A stretch of 37,986 nt of DNA from an uncultured Verrucomicrobiales bacterium (GTDB taxonomy: Bacteria; Verrucomicrobiota; Verrucomicrobiia; Verrucomicrobiales; Akkermansiaceae). The notes below the pieces were generated by a model. It saw nothing but the letters and a program-made list of their open reading frames with translations, was not told the origin of the DNA and made no database searches. A program made the position numbers and the translations under genes. The DNA lies in assembly GCA_937916505.1 (NCBI GenBank), contig CALFSW010000354.1, forward strand, positions 1 through 37,986. The letters are read 5' to 3'. Below, one piece after another: positions 24,140-32,777 of the stretch; positions within the stretch are counted from its first letter, which is position 1; each line of letters starts with the position of its first letter.

Positions 24140-25417
24140 TCAAACGAGCAAGCCGTTCAAGGGGCCGGTGCTATCGGCAAACTGCTTCATGCCCGTCCCC
24201 ATCAATTGGGCTTGTGACAACCAGAGATTTGCCAGAGGGGTATTTTCAGGGCAATTGAGGATGCCGCCTGTCTTGAGTTTCCCGTTGGCAGAACCGGCCA
24301 CGATGATGGGGAGTTCATTCATGGTGTGATCCCGACCATCACCCAATCCCGAACCCAGGGTGACCATGGAATGATCCAGGAGCGTCCCTTCCCCCTCCGT
24401 GATGGCATCCATCTGCTCCAGAACTTCCGCAAACAACTCCACGTAAAAACGGTCCACTTGCACCAGGAATTTTTTGACACTTTGGTCGTTCTGGCCGTGC
24501 GTGAGGCCATGATGTGATTTGGCAAAGTTCAATTCATGGAAGAGTTGCGGCGAACCCCACCTCTCGGGCGCAAGCATGAAGGTGGCGACATGAGTCAGGT
24601 CGCCTTGAAATGCCACCACCAGAAGTTTGCCCATCAGTCTGATGTATTCCCCGCGGGTCATGGGCTCCTCATCGGGTTCCGTTACGTCCGCTCTCTTGTG
24701 GACCCGGTAGTATTTGTTCAACTTCTCAATCTGCTTTTCGATTTCTCTCACGGAATCGAAGTATTCATCCAACTTGTCCTTGTCTTGATGGGTGAGATTC
24801 TTCTTGAAGTTGGCGGCATCTGCCAAAATCAAATCGGTGATGTCTTTGTCCGAGTTGCTCGTCTTGAAAAGACGTTGATAGACCTGAAGCGGATCCTTCA
24901 TCGCGGTTGCGACATGCTCCGGGCCATACCAGGAGATGTTGTCCAAATAGATCGATTCCTTGAGGTCTTTGAAACTATTGCAGTTCAACTCCAGGGATCG
25001 AATCGGCGTCCGATGGCTCACCTGGTCTGCGATGAGATGGTCCAGCGTTCGGTCCATCGGGTAGGGCGACTTGAGCTTGCCATGAGGATCGGCCGAAGAG
25101 AGGAAGCAGGAGCTACATTGATTGTGAACATCGACCCCTCTCACATTGACCCTCGACAACCCGGTGATGAGGGTGACTTTACTGCCCACTTTTTTGAGGG
25201 GGCTCAGGGTGGGCATCGAGAGAAAGTCAGGGTTGTCCTTTTCCGGAAAAAAGTGATCCCTCACAAAGCCCATCGGCGAATAGAATGAGGCGAAACGCAA
25301 GGGCGGCTCTTTCTCTTTCTTTGTTTTCGGTTCCGCGGCATTCAGCTCCAGCCAAGGAAGAGCCATCACGCTGCCGCCGGCCCCAAGGAGGAATTTGCGT
25401 CGGTCGAGGGATTTCAT
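24140..25417 (-). CDS. DUF1552 secreted protein (pair 2)
   Basis: A 425-residue DUF1552 protein with a Tat-like start (DRRKFLLGAGGSVMALPWLEL). Landmarks are RFASFYSPMGFVRDHFFP, the cysteine pair in HNQCSSCFLSS, YPMDRTLDHLIADQ, ESIYLDNISWYGP and KSHHGLTHGQND. A late LLDHSMVTLGSGLGDGRDHTMNEL follows, where clustered Asp and His could form a metal site as in related DUF1501/phosphatase-like folds. Its ATG overlaps the stop of the upstream DUF1592 gene (ATGA at 25417-25414), so the two products are likely made together in fixed ratio. It is shorter than the pair 1 protein and clearly different in sequence, so the pairs are old paralogues or separate acquisitions rather than recent duplicates. Confidence 0.92.
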   Translation of the reverse strand: MKSLDRRKFLLGAGGSVMALPWLELNAAEPKTKKEKEPPLRFASFYSPMGFVRDHFFPEKDNPDFLSMPTLSPLKKVGSKVTLITGLSRVNVRGVDVHNQCSSCFLSSADPHGKLKSPYPMDRTLDHLIADQVSHRTPIRSLELNCNSFKDLKESIYLDNISWYGPEHVATAMKDPLQVYQRLFKTSNSDKDITDLILADAANFKKNLTHQDKDKLDEYFDSVREIEKQIEKLNKYYRVHKRADVTEPDEEPMTRGEYIRLMGKLLVVAFQGDLTHVATFMLAPERWGSPQLFHELNFAKSHHGLTHGQNDQSVKKFLVQVDRFYVELFAEVLEQMDAITEGEGTLLDHSMVTLGSGLGDGRDHTMNELPIIVAGSANGKLKTGGILNCPENTPLANLWLSQAQLMGTGMKQFADSTGPLNGLLV

Positions 25418-28110
25418 TGCTTGGTAATTTGGGTGAATATGGGGTGCACCGCAATGTTTTTGATGACGGCTCTCATTCGGTAGTGATCTTTTTTGCTGGC
25501 CTCTGCGATTTCACCGATCGCAATCCGATCGGCAAAATCCAGTTCCCGCCCCAGGGCATACGATAAAAGGTGACCCACGAAGGCCTTCGCAAATACCTCT
25601 TCCTCGGCGAGGACCGCGTCCTTGAATCCAACGACATCCTTGAACTCATGCTTGCCAAATAATTTTCCGCTCGCATCCACCTTCAAGCCGGTTCGGTAAT
25701 CGTCCCTCCACCGACCCAGCAAATCGTAATTTTCCAGGACAAACCCAAGGGGATCGATTTTTTGATGACAGCCCGCACATTGCGTGTCACTGCTGTGCTG
25801 TTTCAGTTTTTGACGGACCGTCAAACCTTCCTTTTTGAGCGTGATGTCATCCGCCTGCAAGTCAGGAATATCGTCTGGCGGAGGTTGGGGTGGATCGTTA
25901 AAAATGACCGAAGAGACCCAGGAACCCCGCGTGATTGGCAGTGAGCGAAACGGACTTGAGGTCATCACCATCACCGCTCCGGTCGTGATCACGCCGCCGT
26001 ATCTTCGGTCGGTGAGCGGCGTCCGGGTGTATTCAATGTCGCGCAGGTTCACATTGATGCCATAGGTCGCCGCCCTGCCTTGATACCATTCGCCCAGCAA
26101 GTGACTGCGGTAGGTGAAGTCGGAATCCACCAGTTCCGTAATTGGCCGGTTTTCAATGAAGACGGTCTCAAAATTCAAGAGCGGCTCCAGCATCAGATGC
26201 ATCCCTCTCTTGTAGGAGATTTTGTCGTCGCCACCAAAGTAATATTCCCGGTGCGTTTTGAAATCAGGGGAGGCCGATACCACATTGTTTAACTTTAACC
26301 ACTGGGGCGCAAAGCTGTCGCAGAAGTTTTTCACACGACGATGATTGAGCATGCGATCCACTTGCCCGTTCAACTCCTCGAGGTCGGAAAGACTCCCTTT
26401 TCCGGCTAGTTCCAGAAGTTCCTCGTCGGGAATAGAGCTCCATAGAAAGAGCGAAAGACGCGTGGCCAGATTGAAGGAGGCCTGATGGGGGGACGCCTCA
26501 TCTCTTTCGTTGTGAACGAAAATAAACCTCGGAGAAGCCATCGCCGCCGAGACCACACCCTTCATGCTCCGGGTGAAATCACCGCTCTCCTTGAACTGTT
26601 TGTCAAAATACCCGGTGTAGAGCTTCAGCGTTTTTTCATCGGCGGGAGATTTGAAGGCTTTTAAAAGAAATTTCTCGATTCGCTGATGCGCAATTTTTTC
26701 AACCGGCTCCTTGAGTTTTGGACGATCCTCCCCGGGCAATTTCCAACTGCCCATCATTTCTTCTTTGGCGACGCCCTCATTCCCGGACGCGATGTTTTGA
26801 ATCTGATCTTTGCTCAATCCGGATCGGTAGAGACGAATGTCGTTCAGAGCTCCATGAAAAGGTTCGTTGCCATGCGAACCGACCGCCATCGGCTGTGTGC
26901 TTTGCGTATGGAGCTTGCCGGCAATCGCCTTGCTGCCGATCTGCTTTCCGTCCAGGTATAAATTAATCTCTTTCCCGTCGAATGTCCCGGCAACGTGATG
27001 CCATTTCCCGTCGCCGAGAATTTTCCGATCCACCGGGGCACCGAATTCCTCGTATTGCCCTGCGATGCCGAGCCCCATCCAGAGCCCCCAGGTATCACCC
27101 GTCCTCCCGATGCTCAACAATTGGCGTCGCCACGAATCCTCCCGGCGGACGATGGTCTGCCATTGGTCGCTCGTTTTGGATGGGCGGATCCAGGCACTGA
27201 TCGTCAGTCCGGTGCTGCGCGCCGCGACGGATTTGTCGACGGCAATGGAGGCATTCCGGGTCTTCCGTTTTGTGCTCGAGGGATCTGCAAACAACTCATC
27301 CCAAACCCGGCAGTTCTTTTCGAAATTTTCCGCGTTCACGATGGACCGACTCAGTTCCAGAAAAGACTCCATGAGGACTGGCGTCAGACTCAGATGATCG
27401 CCACGATTATTAAAACCATTTTCTGCCGGAGGATCCTTGGGGAAGGCCACCACCCCCAGCAAGCGATTCTCCAGCAATTGCTGCAGCCCCATGATTCGAT
27501 TGCCGACTCTGACGACCTCGGGCATCCGGCCTGATTCCGGCCTGAAGTAATCGTTATGATTCCTGATGATGCGATCGTTGATGGCATAGACCCAGGAATC
27601 GAGCTCAAAGAGATCCCTGACCGCGTTGCCATATTCAAAGCGATTCATGCGTCGCAGTCTCAAAGGGATCACCGGCTGGTCGGGCGACACGGCATTTTTG
27701 AAGGCCTTCTCCAGCTCCAACACCATGAACTTTCGTTGCTTGTCATCGGGCTGCTTTTTCTCCTCGGGAGGCATTTCGTTTTTGTCCAATGCCTCGATGA
27801 GTTTTTCGATCAATTGCGGGTTCTCCTCGAGATCCGCCCATGATTCGTACCCGGTGAGATCGACCTTACCCTTGGTCTTTTTACCACCATGACAGTCGTA
27901 GCAATATTGTTCAAAAATGGGTTGAATCCCTTTCTCGAAATCGACCACACTTGCAGAAAGCTCTTCCGCCTGTGCTGTCGCCGGGAAGATCAGCGCGATA
28001 GCGAAAGCAAGCTTCGTAACACCTCCTTGAATCTTCATCGGTATCGCCACGCTCAAGGCAAAGGCCCCTTGCCAGAATTCATTCGATGAAGTGATGATGC
28101 GGTCTTTCAT
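25414..28110 (-). CDS. DUF1592-family di-CxxCH protein with inserted LamG domain (pair 2)
   Basis: I start this at the ATG at 28110 because AGGAG lies three bases before it, giving about 898 residues. The ATG at 28038 (MKIQGGVTKLAFAIAL, 874 residues) would give a more usual signal peptide. In the numbering from 28038, the first haem motif CYDCH is at 46-50 and the canonical DUF1587 motif LRLRRMNRFEYGNAVRDLF follows near residue 127. Next comes a LamG domain around 255-425 (LTISAWIRPSKTS, GKWHHVAGTFDGKEINLYLDG), then DUF1592/1588 (ASPRFIFVHNE, ITRGSWVSSVIF). The second haem motif CAGCH precedes QKIDPLGF, and the DUF1585 end contains LLSYALGRELDFADR. LamG may bind the glycan substrate. Overlaps the DUF1552 gene by four bases. 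Confidence 0.92.
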   Translation of the reverse strand: MKDRIITSSNEFWQGAFALSVAIPMKIQGGVTKLAFAIALIFPATAQAEELSASVVDFEKGIQPIFEQYCYDCHGGKKTKGKVDLTGYESWADLEENPQLIEKLIEALDKNEMPPEEKKQPDDKQRKFMVLELEKAFKNAVSPDQPVIPLRLRRMNRFEYGNAVRDLFELDSWVYAINDRIIRNHNDYFRPESGRMPEVVRVGNRIMGLQQLLENRLLGVVAFPKDPPAENGFNNRGDHLSLTPVLMESFLELSRSIVNAENFEKNCRVWDELFADPSSTKRKTRNASIAVDKSVAARSTGLTISAWIRPSKTSDQWQTIVRREDSWRRQLLSIGRTGDTWGLWMGLGIAGQYEEFGAPVDRKILGDGKWHHVAGTFDGKEINLYLDGKQIGSKAIAGKLHTQSTQPMAVGSHGNEPFHGALNDIRLYRSGLSKDQIQNIASGNEGVAKEEMMGSWKLPGEDRPKLKEPVEKIAHQRIEKFLLKAFKSPADEKTLKLYTGYFDKQFKESGDFTRSMKGVVSAAMASPRFIFVHNERDEASPHQASFNLATRLSLFLWSSIPDEELLELAGKGSLSDLEELNGQVDRMLNHRRVKNFCDSFAPQWLKLNNVVSASPDFKTHREYYFGGDDKISYKRGMHLMLEPLLNFETVFIENRPITELVDSDFTYRSHLLGEWYQGRAATYGINVNLRDIEYTRTPLTDRRYGGVITTGAVMVMTSSPFRSLPITRGSWVSSVIFNDPPQPPPDDIPDLQADDITLKKEGLTVRQKLKQHSSDTQCAGCHQKIDPLGFVLENYDLLGRWRDDYRTGLKVDASGKLFGKHEFKDVVGFKDAVLAEEEVFAKAFVGHLLSYALGRELDFADRIAIGEIAEASKKDHYRMRAVIKNIAVHPIFTQITKQ

Positions 28111-28113
28111 TAT

Positions 28114-28118
28114 CTCCT
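28114..28118 (-). promoter_or_regulatory. Ribosome binding site favouring the 28110 start
   Basis: AGGAG on the minus strand, three bases before the ATG at 28110. The later start at 28038 has no such sequence. Spacing is short but equals that seen before ybbP. Confidence 0.45.
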
Positions 28119-28194
28119 GTGTCACATTTTCCCGCATTTGCAGGGTCGAGCCTATCCCTGGAAGCTTACAATGCCAGAGAATTGCTTCCCCGAT

Positions 28195-29085
28195 CTAATT
28201 CTCTTCAGCAGCCTTTTTTTTCATCTCTGCGACACGGGTGCGAATCGGTTGGTAGGGATCCTCTTTGTGGGGGCGGTGAGTGGGGTCGACATATTTGGCG
28301 AGATCACGCATCGCAATCACGGTGCAGCCTTCCTCCTTGAGATACTGCATGAACTTTTCGAAATCTCTGAGGTCTGTGTTGACCCAGGGATGTTCGATGG
28401 CGGGGATGCCGTGAAAACAGAGCACGGAGATTTTTCCGTTCCGGGCCTGATCGACCGCCCATTTGAGGTCTTCCATTTTCCAATCGGGTCCGGCGTATCC
28501 GGTGGTGGGAACAAGGAGGGGATCGTCGACTTTGGGATCATAGGCCGGACCTCTTGCTCCTTTGCCGGGGTCCTGGTATTCGGGCCCCACGCCGCGCCGG
28601 GCAAAAAGAAAGCCGTGCTTCTCCAACACTTTCACCGAGGCATGATTGTCCTGAAATCCCGGGTAGCAGAAAGTCACCGGTTTGGGGATCTTGTTTTCGG
28701 CACAACGCTTGTCGATGTGTGCGAGCGATGCCGAAAACTCCTCCGCTTTCAAACGAGTGACGTTGCGGTGATGTTGGGTGTGGTTTCCAATCTCGTAGCC
28801 CATCTCGTGGAGTTGGCGAATCTGCTCCCAGGAGAGGTAGTTTTGCGGGTTCTTGAGAAAGCCCAATCCCTCGGTGACATAGAAGGTGGCCCCAAACCCG
28901 TGCTTCTTCAGCACCTTGGGGACGTTGGTGAAGTCGGACCTGTTGCCGTCGTCGAAGGTCAGGACCACGAGCTTGTCCGGGATGGGGAGTAATTTGTGGG
29001 TCGGCTTTGACTTTCCTTTGTCACCGGAAAGAACGAGGGCCAATCCGAAAAGGAGAATGAGGGGAGGGATGATCAGGTTTTTCAT
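28195..29085 (-). CDS. Secreted polysaccharide deacetylase (NodB / CE4 family)
   Basis: A 296-residue exported protein with an N-terminal hydrophobic signal (LIIPPLILLFGLALVLSG), perhaps kept as an anchor. The NodB fold shows TFDDG with Asp45 and Asp46 and the metal-binding HTxxH at 102-106 (HTQHH). FCYPGF corresponds to the R-x-P-Y/F-G motif with changes, and VLCFHGIPAIEHPW near 225 contributes a late His. CE4 enzymes remove N- or O-acetyl groups from chitin, peptidoglycan, xylan and related glycans; this short form with the NHTQHH motif resembles those acting on oligo- or exopolysaccharides. It is 84 bases upstream of the pair 2 DUF1592 gene on the same strand and probably belongs to one operon. 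The tail is very basic (AEMKKKAAEE). Confidence 0.9.
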   Translation of the reverse strand: MKNLIIPPLILLFGLALVLSGDKGKSKPTHKLLPIPDKLVVLTFDDGNRSDFTNVPKVLKKHGFGATFYVTEGLGFLKNPQNYLSWEQIRQLHEMGYEIGNHTQHHRNVTRLKAEEFSASLAHIDKRCAENKIPKPVTFCYPGFQDNHASVKVLEKHGFLFARRGVGPEYQDPGKGARGPAYDPKVDDPLLVPTTGYAGPDWKMEDLKWAVDQARNGKISVLCFHGIPAIEHPWVNTDLRDFEKFMQYLKEEGCTVIAMRDLAKYVDPTHRPHKEDPYQPIRTRVAEMKKKAAEEN

Positions 29086-29086
29086 G

Positions 29087-29104
29087 GAATGGGTTGAATG
29101 GGTT
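29087..29104 (-). repeat. Tandem nonamer just before the deacetylase start
   Basis: On the minus strand AACCCATTC occurs twice in direct succession, ending one base before the ATG at 29085. It occupies the place of a ribosome binding site. It may be slippage or a short regulatory element. Confidence 0.35.
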
Positions 29105-29169
29105 TGGATGGAGATTCGATGTTCAAAGACGGCTTTCAGGTTTTTTCACGGGAACAAAAGGCAGCGCGG

Positions 29170-32100
29170 TTATCCCCCATTGAGCCCGAACAGGTAAGCC
29201 AATAAATCAGCCACTTCCTCCGGCGTGAGCCCCTGCGCAGTCGGCGGCATGAGACTTCCGATGCTCTCGCGCTTTACGATGGCATCGGCGCGGACTTCCA
29301 TCATGTCACCCGTTGCAAAATCGCGTATTAGCACCACGCCTTCGTCACGGCTCTTCTGCTCGTAGCCCTGCAAGACCGTGCCGTCCTTTCTGGTAAAACG
29401 CCGCAGGGCGAATCCCTCCTTCACCTGCTTGGATGGCCACAGCACTTCGGTCACGATGCGCTCCTGCGGAACGCCGCTGCCGACCGCCGATAAATCGGGA
29501 CCAATCATGCCGCCGACATCACCGACTTTGTGGCACGAGGCACAGGCCATCTCCGCTGCGTTGAAATGTTTTTCGCCCTTCGCGGCATCGCCCACGCGCG
29601 CGGCGGCGACGAGTTCGTTGATCAACTCGTCGCTATCTTCGTAAGCACCGGCTCCCACCCCAGCGAGCCGGTCGAGCGCCGCGCCGAGGTCTTTCTCGAC
29701 GAACCCGGTGGCGAGCCATTGGGTGCGCAGGATTGCCCCTTGCCGTTTATCGATCGCCCTCTCCTCCAGCTGGTCCGCCAACTTCCCGGCTGCGCCATCC
29801 CTGGCCACAAACGCGGCAAAGATCCCGCCGACAGCTCCGGTGTCTCGAATGCGCTCCAGCACTTCCGCCGCGCGAACAACCGCGGTGTCGGGATCGATGT
29901 CGAGCATCGCCGCGAAGGCCGCTGGCTCGTGGGCTTGCGCATACTGATTGAGTTGCTCCATCGCCTCCTCGCCCCATAGCGCCCCATAAGCGCGGATCGC
30001 GGCCGCGCGCAGTGCACTGCCGGGCTTTCCGGTCGAGGCCGCTGTCCGCGCGGCCCCGCGTAGCTCCTCCTCCTTCCAGGCGCGTGCCAGATCCCAAACC
30101 GCAGCCTTCGCGGCATCATCGCCGGCGGCGAGGGCCTTCTCAAGCATGTCAAGATGCGCGAATCCGGGCCGGGCGAGCTTGGCGAGTTCGCTCAGCAATC
30201 CGGCATCCGGCGGATCCAGCGCCAGCGCGAAGCGGGCGTCCTTCGGCTCGCCAACGGCCAGCAAGACGCGCGCAAGAGCCACTTTCGCCCCGCGCTCGAT
30301 CCCCCCGTCCTCGAGCACCCGGCGGATCCCGCCCAACAACTCCTTGGAATCAGCCTCGCCGAGAACCCGCGCCAGGCCTTGGCCGCGATCTCCGAAATCG
30401 AGCTCGCCCCGCTTGACGGCCGGGACCCAATGCCGCTTCAGGTGGTGCACGGCCTGCTTGAAGCCGTACTCGATCCAGCGGTCCATCGGCCGCCCGGCAA
30501 CCGAGGCCGCCACCAGCACCGATTTGGCCTCGGGGATCTGCCCGGCGGCGAGCACCGCCTCCATGCGCACGCGCGGGTGGTCGTCGATGGCCGCGATTTC
30601 GAGAAGATCGTGATGCCCCCAGCGGCCGGCAATGCGTGCCGCATAGGCACGGCAGCGATGATCGTCGGACGCGAGGAGACGCTCCAGCAGCGGGCGATCT
30701 TCAATACCACACCACAAGGCAAGCCCGACCGCTTCGAGGAGGTCACGCCCCTCCCACTCCCGCACCGTATCGGGCAGTTTTTTAAGATTGCGCGTGGCGA
30801 GCACCTGCTTGGCTTTCTCGCGCCGCCACTGGTTGTCGGACTTGAGCCCGGCGATCAGGTCAACTTCCGATGCCTTGGTGAGCTGCGGCGTCTTTGCCGA
30901 ACTGCCCTTCTTCGCGACCCGCCAGATTCGCCCGTGGGTTTTGTCGCGTTCCGGGTGACGATAGAAGTCGTCCTGGTGGCAGGTGATCGGGTTATACCAA
31001 TCGACGACGTAGATCGCGCCGTCGGGGCCAAGTTTGACGTCGATGGGACGGAAGTTGCGGTGCTTTGAACGCAGCAGCGGTTCGACAAATTCCACTTTGA
31101 AACCAGCGCCGTCCTCCGGTGTTCGAAAGCGCGTGACCTGGTTCTTTTTGTAGTCGCCCACCCCAAAGGTGCCGTCGCCAAGTTCGTCGATGCCCGCGTA
31201 GCCGCCCGGGTCGCCAATCCGCGGCAGGCGCAGACGACGGTGAACCGGCACCGAGGCCGGTGTCAGATAGGAAATACCGCCGGCGCCATCGATCACGAAG
31301 CTCTGCCCGTAGTCGTCAAAGCCGATGCCCCACGGGTTGCCCGGCCCCATGAAGTCGTCGAGCAGCGGGTCGAGTTGCAGTTCGCGCGGGCGTAGGCGGA
31401 AGACGCCGGCCTGGAACAACGACGACACGCCGAAGGGCGTCTCGACGCGCGATTCGATGCCGTCGCCTTGACTGAACCACAGTTCGCCGCCGGGGCTCCA
31501 CGCGAAACCATTGCTCGTCTGGTGTGAGTCACCGTTTCCAAAGCCGCTCAGCAAGAGCGTGCGCCTGCCCTCCCAGTCGAAGTGCACCAACTCGGTGTTG
31601 TGGCCGATGTAGACCCCGTCGCCGCCGACCTCCATCCCGGTCGGAACGCTCAAGCCCTCCGCAAAAACCCTCGATTCGTCGGCCACCCCGTCGTTGTCGA
31701 GGTCGCGCAGGACGATGACTTTGTCGTTCGGCATCACTCCAGGCTCGATCTGCGGGTAGACCTCGGAGCAGGCCACAAACATGCGCCCGTCCGCGTCCCA
31801 GCGAACTGCCAGCGGGTTGGCGACGCCGTGTCGTTCGTCGGCGAACAAGTTCACCTCATACCCGTCGAGGACCTCGAATTGGGCCATCTCCTTGCCGATG
31901 TCCGCTTCGTCCGACCCCGTGAGTTTTGGTGCCGGCTTCGGCTGGGGCACCTCGCCCTTGAAAATCATCTCCTCGGCGGCCGCGATCAGCGCCGGGAAGG
32001 TCTCCCACTCCTCTTTGAACGACGGCAGGCCCCCGGCGGCATTGGAGAAGATCCGTTTTGAATCGTCGCCGAAGAGGCACTTCCAGTTTGCCGGCCGCCA

Positions 32101-32718
32101 GTAGTCATACCAGAGGCGGTGCTTCTCTTTGACCGCTGCAGTGAGATTCGGTGGCGCCTCCTTCTGCATCGCCTTGATTTCGTCCCGGGACACGAAGGGA
32201 ATCGCGCGTTCTTCAGCCAAAGCACGAACCGCGGCACGGTAGTCCCCGAGTGCCGCATCATCGGCATGGGCCCATTCAAAATCGAATGGCTCGAGCAGGA
32301 CCAGCCGCCGGCCGTTGGCACCGAGTTGATCGAGAAGCTTTCGGTAATTCGCGATGAACCCGTCGAGGCTCTCCCTGCCGGCGAGCGATTCGATCTTACC
32401 GAACTGGGCGATCACCATGGTGACGCCGAATCGCTTCATCTGATCATCCCAGCCCCCGAACGCGTCCGGACGCCAGCGTTCGCGCACCGTGGTTTGAAAA
32501 CTCACGGTGTCGCCGTCCCATGCGAAATCGCGAAACTTCGGCCTCGCCGCTTTGAATTTCCCGGTGAGGGCCGCTTCAAAGCGACCGTCTTTTTGCAGAC
32601 GGACCAGATCCGTGCCACCCGCGAAGGCAACGACGTCGCCCTCCTTGAGTTCGATGGGGGACGCAAGAGCCGCGCAAGAAATTGCAAGAGAGACGAAGGC
32701 CATCCTGAACACAGACAT
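29170..32718 (-). CDS. Large PVC-type fusion: degenerate SGNH domain, dehydrogenase propeller, HEAT repeats, haem domain
   Basis: A 1182-residue exported protein (signal about 5-20; a second ATG at 32703 is possible). Residues about 25-265 are SGNH-like, but the nucleophile block is FAGGTDL, with Thr36 in place of the GDS serine, and no DxxH is seen, so it is probably not a hydrolase. Residues about 290-660 form the membrane-bound-dehydrogenase-type propeller (PLAVRWDADGRMFVACSEVY, RDLDNDGVADESRVFAEGL). HEAT-like helices fill about 680-1000 (CRAYAARIAGRWGHHDLLEIA). The C-terminal haem domain has CASCH at 1059-1063, then MIGPDLSAVGSGVP and LTPEEVADLLAYLF. The architecture is known in PVC bacteria. 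It sits between sialidase and deacetylase genes on the same strand, consistent with oxidising sugars released by them. That link is inference. Confidence 0.92.
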   Translation of the reverse strand: MSVFRMAFVSLAISCAALASPIELKEGDVVAFAGGTDLVRLQKDGRFEAALTGKFKAARPKFRDFAWDGDTVSFQTTVRERWRPDAFGGWDDQMKRFGVTMVIAQFGKIESLAGRESLDGFIANYRKLLDQLGANGRRLVLLEPFDFEWAHADDAALGDYRAAVRALAEERAIPFVSRDEIKAMQKEAPPNLTAAVKEKHRLWYDYWRPANWKCLFGDDSKRIFSNAAGGLPSFKEEWETFPALIAAAEEMIFKGEVPQPKPAPKLTGSDEADIGKEMAQFEVLDGYEVNLFADERHGVANPLAVRWDADGRMFVACSEVYPQIEPGVMPNDKVIVLRDLDNDGVADESRVFAEGLSVPTGMEVGGDGVYIGHNTELVHFDWEGRRTLLLSGFGNGDSHQTSNGFAWSPGGELWFSQGDGIESRVETPFGVSSLFQAGVFRLRPRELQLDPLLDDFMGPGNPWGIGFDDYGQSFVIDGAGGISYLTPASVPVHRRLRLPRIGDPGGYAGIDELGDGTFGVGDYKKNQVTRFRTPEDGAGFKVEFVEPLLRSKHRNFRPIDVKLGPDGAIYVVDWYNPITCHQDDFYRHPERDKTHGRIWRVAKKGSSAKTPQLTKASEVDLIAGLKSDNQWRREKAKQVLATRNLKKLPDTVREWEGRDLLEAVGLALWCGIEDRPLLERLLASDDHRCRAYAARIAGRWGHHDLLEIAAIDDHPRVRMEAVLAAGQIPEAKSVLVAASVAGRPMDRWIEYGFKQAVHHLKRHWVPAVKRGELDFGDRGQGLARVLGEADSKELLGGIRRVLEDGGIERGAKVALARVLLAVGEPKDARFALALDPPDAGLLSELAKLARPGFAHLDMLEKALAAGDDAAKAAVWDLARAWKEEELRGAARTAASTGKPGSALRAAAIRAYGALWGEEAMEQLNQYAQAHEPAAFAAMLDIDPDTAVVRAAEVLERIRDTGAVGGIFAAFVARDGAAGKLADQLEERAIDKRQGAILRTQWLATGFVEKDLGAALDRLAGVGAGAYEDSDELINELVAAARVGDAAKGEKHFNAAEMACASCHKVGDVGGMIGPDLSAVGSGVPQERIVTEVLWPSKQVKEGFALRRFTRKDGTVLQGYEQKSRDEGVVLIRDFATGDMMEVRADAIVKRESIGSLMPPTAQGLTPEEVADLLAYLFGLNGG

Positions 32719-32777
32719 GCCGGGAAACTAACAAAGTGGTGCGCGCGTGAAACCTAAATCTGGCTCCACGATTCCTC

